Position numbers and translations under genes: made by a program. A stretch of 64,000 bases of DNA from positions 62,001 through 126,000 of the forward strand of contig JAANDG010000134.1 of NCBI GenBank assembly GCA_036852015.1. Direction: 5' to 3'. Of this stretch, positions 9,701-18,679 are shown one piece after another. The notes below the pieces were generated by a model. It saw only the letters and a program-made list of their open reading frames with translations, searched no databases and was not told where the DNA came from. Position 1 is the stretch's first letter. Each line of letters starts with the position of its first letter. This stretch comes from Pelodera strongyloides. Lineage: Eukaryota > Nematoda > Chromadorea > Rhabditida > Rhabditidae.

Positions 9701-12118
9701 GGTTGCTGAGCACCACTATCACCCGCAGCTTTGTTGTCGTCATCCTGAAGAGATAACAGCGGTAACCAGTTGAAGTCATATTCACCACTAGGATTACCTC
9801 GGGGAAATAGACAGAAAATAGCATTCGAATACGAGACACGCAGAGAAAAGACGGGGAACTGATTGGGGAATATGGCGTCTAAAGTATTCAAGGAGAAGAG
9901 GACTTGATCTTGACACAGATAATGTGCACATCACATCTGAGGCCATATTCACCACTACGATTCCCTTGGGGAAATATTCCTTGGGCACAGAAAATAGCAT
10001 TCGAATACGAGACACGCAGAGAAAAGACGGGGAATTCCCCATGGAGAACTGATTGGTGAATATGGCCTCTGGAGCAACCCGTACACGTAATTCGACTGTA
10101 AATTTACATGTGCGGTTAGACTTATAAATTTACATTTTTGACTAAATGTGCGTCGACTCGACTTATTGTTAGACACACAAATGAGATGAAAAAAATAACA
10201 AGATACGGTAATACAAACTAGACCAGTGGCCGTATCCACGAACATCGGAAATATGCTCCCAGCTCCCTGTGGGAGGTGTGAGAAAGAGAGGGATCACACG
10301 AATCAGAGACACATAGAGACAAATTCTCCCAGCCGTGGATGTTCCCAATGTTCGAGCATAAAGCCTCACTCAGGTCTACAACAAGCCGACAACGCCAACA
10401 AAAAAAAACTAAAAAAAAAACCCTTACCTTTCCCTTCAGTTCCAAATCGTTGAGCTTAGCTTCAACTTGCTCAACGGTTAGGTTTTCGGTGGCAGCCACG
10501 CCAGTTCCTTCCTTACCACAGCATCCAAATTGTTGGGACAAGTCCCATGTCAGTGCCAGAACCTAAAGAAAATAAGTAAATTGATTTTGGTAAACAAAAC
10601 AAAACTCAATTATCAGAAAGTATCTAATAAACTGCTACATCAATGGAACTGTTTTTAGACACTCCCGAAAGGTTGAAAAGACTAAAGACTTGAAAAAAAG
10701 AAGAACATTAGCTAGGGACAAATAGAAAAGGCGCTCCATTTTAGTGACCAAAGCGGACGGCGGACATGAATAGTAATAGTCTTACGCAATTCAATCTTGA
10801 AACTGGAACCTTTCAATATCATAAACACATTCCAGAGTACACTCAAAGAACGATCAAACATCAAAATATAGAATGTTTTGCAACTAGTAACATAGTTTCG
10901 CAACACGAAATGAAGAGATAGACTGAATCAAAAAATACGTATACAATTCAAACAACGCGCTGTATTATTAGTTATAACTTTAGAACTAAAGTGTACTTGT
11001 ACTTAACTTAATAATCAGATTCAAACGTAAAGGTAAAGCAACCACAAGTTCGAAGCACATGCAAATATGCATACCTTTAAATCCGGAAGCGATAACGCTC
11101 TAATGTCTCCCGTCTTTCTGGCCTCTTCGCTAACTGGAAAAAGCATGTTGTTACTTGGAGAGGGGGTGGTCCTAGTAGGTGGTATGATTATATCGAATTG
11201 TCACAAAAGAAACAAATATAATAAAGAGGAAAAAGCAGCATGGCATGCAGCATTGGAAAAATAGATGTGCCACCCGACTAGTTGAACATTGTGTAAAACA
11301 CCTTAGCTGCCGAAGATGGATCTCTAAGGTATCTAAAGTAAGGTAAGGTAGAAAAGAGAGAAAATAAACACCTTTTCGGAAAGCTTCAGCACTGGGTTCT
11401 CGCCAGATAATCTCAAACGGCAACATTGTAAGTTTAATCTTCGACCGTTGGCTCTTCATCTCCCGCATCACATCAGGAGGAGCGTAAAAATTGTCGGCCA
11501 AGTCCTGAAGTAATAACTCGTTGATTACTTGCATGAAAGTGCAGACTTACAAAGCAATAAAATAAATGAAGAATTGTTCTGCAGAACGGGCGGGAGGCAC
11601 TCTAATATTGAAAGATTTTTTGCCCAGAGTTATATAATATTAGCCTACTCTCGTTGTTTTAGTCTTAATTCACATCTCTGATATGATTTTCTTCTTGCAT
11701 TCATTAAACATTTCTGTCTATTCTTTAACCGCCCCGTTCGTTAAGACCACCTGAATAATTAAGAACCAAGTAAACTATAGGGCAAATTTGCATGTTTAAC
11801 ATGCAAATTCATACTGTATTTTTTTTGGCTTTCTCCAAGCATTAGAACCTTTCGGAAATGTCCACCCCGACCGATAAATTTGCATGTTTTCCTCTCGGAA
11901 AGAGCAACCCGAACGCGCCCTTATCTGTCAATAAAGTTCGTACTCACATGCAGCTGGACGTAATGGATAAGGGCTCCTGTATCGATCACTAGGTTCTTCA
12001 CGGGTTTGTTCGACTGTTCCGCAGAGTTCGCCTCCGTGCCTTCGCACTCCGGGTTCTTCGCTGCTCGCAGCTTGTCTGCATAGCTCAACGGAGCTGAATC
12101 ACTGGGAGTTTCCCCCAT
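6754..12118 (-). CDS. NOB1: NOB1, 20S pre-rRNA endonuclease (PIN domain, zinc ribbon)
   Basis: Ten minus-strand exons: 12118-11948, 11504-11372, 11133-11075, 10562-10428, 9744-9652, 8840-8687, 8238-8105, 7721-7668, 7314-7231 and 6903-6754. They sum to 389 in-frame codons (388 aa; human is 412). NOB1 cuts at site D to form the 18S rRNA 3' end in the cytoplasm. The PIN domain shows its acidic residues: Asp in LVIDTGALI, Glu in DVMREMKS, Asp in SLPDLKVLALTWDLS. The middle has GWIHAGNI...GCITTDFALQNVLL. The zinc ribbon is VLRCRACYS...FCSKCGNKAMHR. The tail has GYAKGGRN then EDQRVPRL. ATG lies 10 nt after TTTCAG, suggesting trans-splicing. Two introns use the rare donor GTTGGT. A possible donor at 6775 (GGG|gtatgt) could replace the last residues with another exon. 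Confidence 0.93.
7352..7522. mobile_element. Family-A palindromic MITE in NOB1 intron
   Basis: TTAA at both ends. Left end AAAGCGAAATAGCCGCCGG, right end CCGGCCGGTATTTAGC. Lies just upstream in transcription of the NOB1 exon that ends at 7231. Confidence 0.85.
7870..8066 (+). mobile_element. SINE-like insertion with (CAA)n tail
   Basis: About 185 bp bounded by the direct repeat CCCTATCACGGA (near 7871 and near 8065), ending in seven CAA units. A target-site duplication with a simple 3' tail is the mark of target-primed reverse transcription. No tRNA boxes are obvious. It lies in the intron next to the NOB1 zinc-ribbon exon and is absent from the inverted copy of that locus at 8990-9386, so it arrived after the duplication or was lost from the copy. 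Confidence 0.65.
8934..9419 (+). mobile_element. TIR-bounded element carrying an inverted copy of the NOB1 zinc-ribbon exon
   Basis: Outer inverted repeats of about 55 bp (8934-8990 and 9365-9419; ends GGCATG...CATGCC, then TATAGTACATATTATTCACT) enclose about 375 bp. The interior is an inverted, slightly diverged copy of 8066-8447, that is NOB1 exon 7 (8238-8105) with intron on both sides. The copy keeps the acceptor GTTGCAG, an open frame (VTKLRSWVLRCRACYS) and the donor, but in plus orientation inside a minus-strand gene. No clear target duplication was seen, so transposition versus fold-back duplication is open. Confidence 0.7.
9772..10072. repeat. Two tandem copies of repeat family E
   Basis: Both copies carry ATTCACCACTA, GGGGAAATA, GCATTCGAATACGAGACAC and AAAAGACGGGGAA, ending in GAATATGGC. 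A third copy lies at 32566-32713. Ends GAGGCCATATTC / GAATATGGCCTC form inverted termini. In a NOB1 intron. Confidence 0.7.
10222..10362. repeat. Repeat family D copy
   Basis: GGCCGTATCCACGAACATC, then ATGCTCCCAG, CACACGAATCAGAGACA and AGAGACAAATTCTCCCAG. Shared with 20262-20449, 22722-22905, 27300-27421 and 52050-52196. Terminal sequences are inverted. In a NOB1 intron. Confidence 0.7.
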
Positions 12119-12545
12119 GTTCTTTCCTGAAACACAGAAACAAACTTCAAAGAAAGACAATATTCTAGAATCTTCCAGAGACCAATCTGCGGACGCCTAT
12201 AGTTTTCCTCCATGCAGGTTCGCATTCAGCCGATGTGAGACAGAGATAAATCCAAAGAAAAATAAGAGTAAATAGAAGAATAAGAACACAATACAATAAT
12301 AAAATTTAAAAAGGAAGAAGTGAATTGTGTTGCGACATCGACGAGAGTGAAGAGAAGCGAGAGCGAAGGAACAATTGAAACACTACGGAATACTCCAAAT
12401 GACGAAATACACTCAATTTTTAGAATTTTTGGCAGACCAAAAGGCAAACTTTGCTGGCATTTTTTTCTCTTTAAAATCATCGAATCAGAATTTGAAACCC
12501 CTACGGAGATTTCTACAGGGCTTGTGAATATTTGTCTAATACATA

Positions 12546-12935
12546 GGTAGGTAGGTAGGAGGATGGAAAGTGTTGGGCTCCAGCCGAATTCGAGTACCAC
12601 ACTTATAGAGTAGTGTGTGCTAGTCCAGCGCCGGCTTCCTGCATTGCACGTCGTATTTCGTATTTTATTCACTTCTCTTTTTTTCCTAATTGAGTATTAT
12701 GACATGGCGTATTCTATGAGGGGATATACAGATTAATATTTTACTACTGACTATGAGGCACTCTAGAGAAGAAATGTAGGTTACTTGTAGTTTAGTTAGG
12801 TAGGAGGATGCAAAGTGTTGGGCTCCGGCCAAAATCGAGTATCACACGTATAGAGTAGTGTGTGCTAGTCCAGCGCCGGCTTCCTGCCTTGCACGTCGTA
12901 TTTCTTTTCTTATTCACTTAGTTGAGTATTATGAC
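12546..12935 (-). repeat. Two dispersed copies of a CCTA-tailed retro-repeat
   Basis: Copies at about 12546-12705 and 12795-12940 share AGTGTTGGGCTCC, AGAGTAGTGTGTGCTAGTCC and AGCGCCGGCTTCCTGC. Both end in short TAGG iterations (CCTA on the minus strand), like the microsatellite tails of non-LTR elements. Probably 3' fragments of the same retroelement or SINE. Confidence 0.6.
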
Positions 12936-13320
12936 CTGACGACGACCTACCGTGTGGGATGGCACTCGCACTTTTCTCTTCTTCGCACTTTTCTCTTCTA
13001 ATGTAATTTTTTTTTTGCTTCATATTTTCGATAAAAATTGGTATTCTTCATATTTGAGTGCTCCATTTTGACATCGCAAGTCAACAAGTGGTATCATTTA
13101 CCAATGCTAAATTCTTTTTCATTTATAAGCTAACAAATGACAGGTCCTGGTAGTTGTTTTGACAATATGCTTCACCACTGAAGAAAGTTGCCTCGCAAAT
13201 GCTGCGAAAATTGCCCCGACAATGCCTAGCTGCCTTCACGTGTTTTGCCGCGGAGCATTGTCGAGGCGAAAGCTCGGCAAATCGCTGCCTAGCTTTTGCC
13301 GAGGCGGCGTTTTCGAGGCA

Positions 13321-14290
13321 ATAATAAATAAATTTTATCGTCCTATCGTTGATCCCCACTTTGACTTTTCCGTTATCAAATCTGATCTACAGTCCCTTGA
13401 CAATTGGTGCTCTGTCTGGCAAATGCATTGTTCTAGTAGCAAGTCTTTCATTCTTGATGTATGTAGTCAATTTGAATACCCTTTCCGTATTGCCGATCGT
13501 ATCCTTGACCATCCCACGGATTGTAAAGACCTTGGTGTTACTATAGGTAGTGATCTCTCATTCACCTCTCATATCAATAACATCATTTCAAGTAGTAAAC
13601 GCGTTTCTTATTGTATCCTACGGTCTATAAAATTTCCACACCTTTCCACTTACCGTGCTGCTTTCATTGCCTTTTGTAGACCTCTCTTGGAATATGCTTC
13701 AGAAGTATGGAATCCTCACCAACTTACCCTAATAAACAAAATTGAAGCTGTCCAAAAGCGGTTTTTATCGTTCGCCTATAAGAAATGTTTCCCCGAAACC
13801 GATGCAGTTCCTTACGTTGATCTCCTCCATTCATTTGATCTGAAACCTCTCGAACACCGTAGAATAGTTTATGACCTTGTACGTTGTTATCGTTCTGTTT
13901 TCTCTCGTGATTTTTACCCTTCTCCTTCTTTCGAATTTTCTGACCGTCCTCCTCGTAATTGTCACACATATCAACTGAAACATTGTTCTTCTAGCTCTGA
14001 TGTCTCATGTCACTTCTACCAAAGGCGCGTAGTCAGATCGTGGAATTCCTTACCTCTTGAAGTTTTCCATCCCTTCCCTTCTAGTGTAGAAATTTTCAAA
14101 ACTCGGCTCAATCGAAATTCTCTTACTTATCCCCACGTATAGCCTATAGCCATTTACCTACGAACCTTTTCCGTATTTTTGTGTTGTCCAGTATTTCGCT
14201 TTACGTTTTTTTTTTTATGTATTTGTTCACGCTGTATTATTTCGCTTTTGTTCTTTTCAGAATAAAGTATTCAATATAAATAGTGCAATA
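13321..14290 (+). pseudogene. 5'-truncated LINE-type reverse transcriptase, C-terminal part
   Basis: Open frame to 14142 with the C-terminal half of a non-LTR reverse transcriptase: LQSLDNWCSVWQM, SKSF near 13440, TDCKDLGVTI..LSFTSHI, RPLLEYASEVWNPH, INKIEAVQKRFLSF and VVRSWNSLPLEV near the end. The catalytic YxDD region is upstream and missing, so this is a dead 5'-truncated insertion. After the stop come T-rich sequence and AATAAA-containing AT-rich sequence. The clade (jockey/CR1-like) is a guess from these motifs. Confidence 0.85.
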
Positions 14291-14393
14291 AATTAGTACC
14301 TATGCGTTTAATGCATTTATTACATATATATCATGTACACACATCACATAACTAGTCTATGAATAAAGCCTTATCTGAAATATGAACATGGGT

Positions 14394-14460
14394 GGAATTG
14401 AACCCTGATCACTCAACTGTAGACAGCGCCTTCACCCACTGAGCTATGCGCGCATATGTG
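14394..14460 (-). repeat. tRNA-like segment (SINE head or pseudo-tRNA)
   Basis: The reverse strand has box A TAGCTCAGTGGGTGAAGGCG and box B GGGTTCAATTCC at tRNA spacing, but the acceptor arms do not pair. It lies inside the right arm of the palindromic element above. Confidence 0.5.
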
Positions 14461-14905
14461 GCAAAGGGCGGAAAGACGGGGACGTCTTTCCGCTGGCCGT
14501 CATTTGGACATCTCCTCGGCTGCCTCGGCATTTGCGAGGCGCTACCTCGGCATTGTCGAGGCGCTTTTTCCTCGGCATTGTCGAGGCAAATCGTCAAAAC
14601 CTCGGCGTTTGCGAGGCAACTTTATCCAGTGACGGTCTGTGAAATCGTGCGGGTATAAACTTGTAGAGAACGCATGGAATTTGGCTCCGCCCAAGCGACT
14701 AAAAAATTCTGTGATTCTCGGTGTACATACACTATCAACAGTATAACTGCACATATTTTGTGTTGTATTATTTGCGATCACACGCCTTTTTGGATGGCGG
14801 AGTGGTGAACTGTGAAAACGACTCACCTTTTTTATTTTCAATGTTTATTTATGTTTTTGTTTCGTCCGACTGGTGTCACTGGTCTAATTTCTTCAAGTTT
14901 TCAGA

Positions 14906-17582
14906 ATGGGTGGACTTTTCTCCAAGAAGAATCGAACACCAACTCCCATTAAAAACTGTGAGATAACAGAACAGGACCAAGCTATAATTGTATGTTTGTC
15001 ATCACGATAGTTGTGTAATATTTTTCATTATTTGTTACATTACAGTGTAAACATTGTATACGTTTATTTACAGCAGCTGAAGACCCAGCGCGACAAGATC
15101 AAACAATTTATAAAGAGAAAGGAAAAATGCATGGATAAAGAGAGGGAACTCGCCAGACAACTGCTTAAAGATGGACGAAAGGAGTTCGTTTTTCTTTGTA
15201 ATGGATCGCATAAGGCATTTTCTGTCTTATGATGGACTAAAGAATTAATGAACAACAGAGTATTTCATTTAGAAGTGCGCCTAATAATGTCTTGTATTTT
15301 TCATCATCTAGTGGCTTATGTTATTGCTTTTACAGTCGGGCACTTTTACTACTCAAGAAGAAGCGTTACCAGGAGAATATCATTGAACAAACACTTAAAC
15401 AATTGGACAATATTGAACGAATGGTAAGCCTTTATTTACTCTGAAATTTATTTTGTTGTCTCGCACCTCTTACTTATTGGAGGCGGAGACGTTTACTGCT
15501 TAAGATTTGAGCCTTTTTTTGCTCCGCTCCAACCATAGTAGTATATGTAAGTATATATTCACAAACTTCTTGAGAAAGGGCGCGGAAAACTTTCCCTTGT
15601 ATAATATAATTGTGTAAGCTCACTTCTAATTGTCGTCTGTAGTCTCTATGAGTTTTGCATGTAAACGTGCCTTAAAGCGAAATACCGGCCGGTTTTTGAA
15701 ACGCATCGGCTACCACTTGTGCAGCTTATGCAAATTGCAAATGAGCATAAATTAAAATAAAAATTCGAGTAAATTAGCATGAATACGTAAGAACTCAGTT
15801 TTCCACGATGCGTTTCAAAATATTTCGCTTTAAGCCAGTCGGTTACATGTTTATAGATCATATATGAATCGTACGTTTTTCTACATTTAGGTACAAGACC
15901 TCGAAATAGCCGATATTCAATCGCGTGTAGTGGAAGGACTACGGCAAGGAAACGATGCATTAAAGAAGATGAATACGGTACTTTATTATATCTTCCTTCT
16001 ATTTTTTATCCATCCAGTCATTATATCACTGGCTGAACCTACTGTTTTCTATTTAATTGTGTGGTATAACAAATAAAGGAGCATTCTAAATAAAGGAACA
16101 TTCTCCTTGTTTAATTAATTGTAATTTATATTTTCAATTTCATTTCAGCTGTTCGACTTGGAAGAGATTGATAAGATTATGGACGAAACACGTGAGGCTG
16201 CTGAATATCAGGAGGTATTTTTTATTTTTCAATTTTTTTATTCCTTTCAGTGAATCGATTTCGCTGAGTGCTAGGTTCGATTGTATCGCTGCTGAGCCTA
16301 CTGTCTTCTATTTTATGGGGTTTCCAAGTTCCCAAAAATTCGGTCAATACTACCGTATTTCTGCGCATATAAAATATGAAAAATTAAAAAAACATTCTCG
16401 TGTATTTCCGAAATACTGCAAATTTTCACCATACTTGGAAACCCCCATAAAACGGGAGAACACTTTGGCTTGAAAGGTTCACTGGACAGTGGCGCTTCCA
16501 TGTATTATATGCAAGTGTTTTATCATTTACGGAACAGAATTGACTCAATGATTCAAAACCAAACCACGTGTCGTACCCCTTTAATGTACAATGTACACGA
16601 CTCGCTCTGTATTTCAGGAGATAGTAGTTTATCTGGTATCTGGTCAATTGCCATGTAGTATAGTCAAGCGTCTGTGTCCTAGTGAGTATTTCAGGCACAG
16701 AATGACCCTCATCTTTTTAAAACCATGTGTTATTCCGCTTTAAAATGATCAAAATTCTCCCCTTTTACAGGAGATCTCCAATCTTCTCTCTGGTCAACTG
16801 TCGACTACGGATGTTGCCGATGTGGAGAATGAGTTGACACTCCTGTTGGCTGAACAGGCGAAGACTGAAGAAATGAAGTTACCGGATGTGCCCACCGAAC
16901 CGCTACCGGAGCGGGTTAGAGAGGAGCAGGTACCGAGGGAACGAGGTAACTTTATTTTGTAGTTTTGTCTGAATCTAATAAGCCTAATGTAACAGTTTAA
17001 CATATTAGTTGAACGTTTAACTTTTATTAGTAAGTGTTAATGTTTTAAATTATTCCCGCCGAGAGAGCATTTCTAGCTTGAAAAGAGATATGGAAAAGAA
17101 ACGTGAAATGCGGAAGTTTACGGATACGGGGAAGAATTTACGAGAGATTTATTTTTTGTTTAGCACATTACTTAGGCTAGGCTACTATTATATAAATATA
17201 TTTTACTGGATTTGTGTTTACTGTATTTGAGCTTCAAGGGATAAACTTGAGATTTTGATTCTTTATTACTAGAACCGAGTATGTGCTTTTGTAAAGTAGT
17301 GACTTTTGTTAAAGCGAAATACCGGCCAGTGTCTGAAACGCATCGAGTACTCCCTGATTTACTATGCTTCATATGCAAATGAGCATAAATTTGAATAAAA
17401 AATAGACCCCAGTAGACCCCTTTTAGCATAACTGCATAAGAATGCTGATATTTGAGATGCGTTTCAAAAACCGGCTGGTATTTCACTTTAAGTGCTTTTA
17501 CGTGAAGTTATTTGTTTTACTTTTATAAGTTAATTATTTCATTTCAGAACGAACAAAGAAGAAGGAGGCTGTACTTGCTTAA
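14906..17582 (+). CDS. CHMP6: CHMP6/VPS20, ESCRT-III subunit
   Basis: Seven exons: 14906-14989, 15074-15183, 15336-15423, 15891-15977, 16149-16214, 16771-16945 and 17548-17582. They total 215 codons (214 aa; the human protein is about 200). CHMP6 links ESCRT-II to ESCRT-III on endosomes and nucleates filament assembly. Features seen: N-terminal MGGLFSKK with Gly2 for myristoylation; basic helix 1 (QLKTQRDKIKQFIKRKEK); ERELARQLLKDGRK; ALLLLKKKRYQEN; and near the C-terminus KLPDVPTEPLPERV, matching the MIM2 segment that binds the VPS4 MIT domain. The ATG follows TTTTCAG by a single A, a classic trans-splice start. Introns hold two family-A elements and one family-B element. No disabling change seen. 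Confidence 0.95.
15672..15833. mobile_element. Family-A palindromic MITE in CHMP6 intron 3
   Basis: Perfect TTAA on both sides, left end AAAGCGAAATACCGGCCGG. The right end has lost the CCGGCCGG block (TTTCAAAATATTTCGC), a deletion specific to this copy. Confidence 0.9.
16313..16449. mobile_element. Family-B palindromic MITE in CHMP6 intron 5
   Basis: Ends TTATGGGGTTTCCAAGT and ACTTGGAAACCCCCATAA. The interior has TACCGTATTTCTGCGCATAT. Other copies: 27159, 30198, 31232, 35388 and 44033. Confidence 0.8.
17309..17491. mobile_element. Family-A palindromic MITE in CHMP6 intron 6
   Basis: TTAA-bounded. Left AAAGCGAAATACCGGCCAG, right ACCGGCTGGTATTTCACTT. Carries the GACCCCA-type central variant also seen at 38648. 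Confidence 0.9.
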
Positions 17583-18679
17583 GTGTTTTATTTGAAAATA
17601 TTTTCACGGGTGTTTGCTCATTGGTATTGGTGATTGTTTGCTTGGTAGCTAATACGGTAATGTCATTTATATCAATGTGGACTAACTAACTTAATAGTTT
17701 AATGATGATACATATTTAACATATCTCATAAGAAGCTAAAATACCACATACCACGCTTCTTATGGATTATGATTATGAGCAGATGTATTAATTTTGTTGG
17801 GTCTTACTGTAATTGCTGTGCCTGTATTAGAATATGATGCAGTTGTATACGTAAGGCCTAACCGTGAGACTTATTCTATGAAACTACCGATTGGAATAGC
17901 TCGTCATGTATGGAAGTGAATGTTATAGTTTAAGAATTGCGACGAACACGCAAGCGTACTATTATATAAATATAAGCTGATCCATTGTGCATCTTGACTT
18001 TTACCGCGTGCTTATTGTTAGTACTTATTGCTTATCACATTACTGTGCAAATTCTGTGATAGAACCATTTGTAAATAAAGCTTATTTTACATGGCACATA
18101 AGTTGCAAAATATTGGTTTGTGAAGTCTTTGGCGTTAAAATTATAGAGACATTTGTTTTGAAAAGTCATGGGTTAAAAAAATTTAATCAATGTAGTATGA
18201 CTTATAAGACATTTGAGCGCTGAGTGATTACCGTAGTACCTAAGCTTATGTATATTACCGTATCTACGCATCTACCGATTAGTTAAGCTATGTTGAACTT
18301 GAAATTGGTGTACATTGGAACACCATAATTGTTTGCTAGGTTGTTTTTCGTTTGTTTTGTTTGTAGCTCATATGTCTGGCTATACTGGTTCTAGATACTA
18401 GTTTTATGATTCATACATGTATCTTTTTTTGTGTGTAAAACGGGATTGCCCAACAACGGAGTGAAAAAGAGGCTTATTTACCCATTGTGTATTGGGTAAC
18501 TCTGCAACTTTGTATATTACACTTGCTAGCGGGTCCCCTATCGCAACTGAAATACTATTTTACTATTGATTAAATACATCTAGTATTCAAACCGGGCTCG
18601 ATCTTATTTCAATTTCTGCACAATTGCAATTTGTAACTAAAAATGAGGATAGTTTCCTATACTTCGAACACATGAGACG
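17583..18679. other. Intergenic, CHMP6 to PLA2-like gene
   Basis: AT-rich sequence without recognisable coding potential. AATAAA at 18074-18079 could end the CHMP6 transcript. No palindromic element of the main families is present, making it one of the least invaded stretches of the window. Confidence 0.4.

Larger units (their letters stand above)
13150..14640. repeat. Palindromic element split by a LINE fragment
   Basis: Left arm AAAGTTGCCTCGCAAATGC near 13184 matches, reversed, GCGTTTGCGAGGCAACTTT near 14606. Multiple CTCGGCATTG(C/T)CGAGG palindromes recur in both arms. The retroelement below sits between the arms, so it was probably inserted into this element. Confidence 0.55.
12119..14905. 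other. Element-rich interval between NOB1 and CHMP6
   Basis: No host gene seen. Contains two copies of a CCTA-tailed repeat (12546-12935), a LINE fragment (13321-14290) and a palindromic GCCGAGG/CCTCGGC-type element that brackets it. NOB1 and CHMP6 are divergently transcribed, so both promoters should lie here or in the trans-spliced outrons. Confidence 0.5.
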
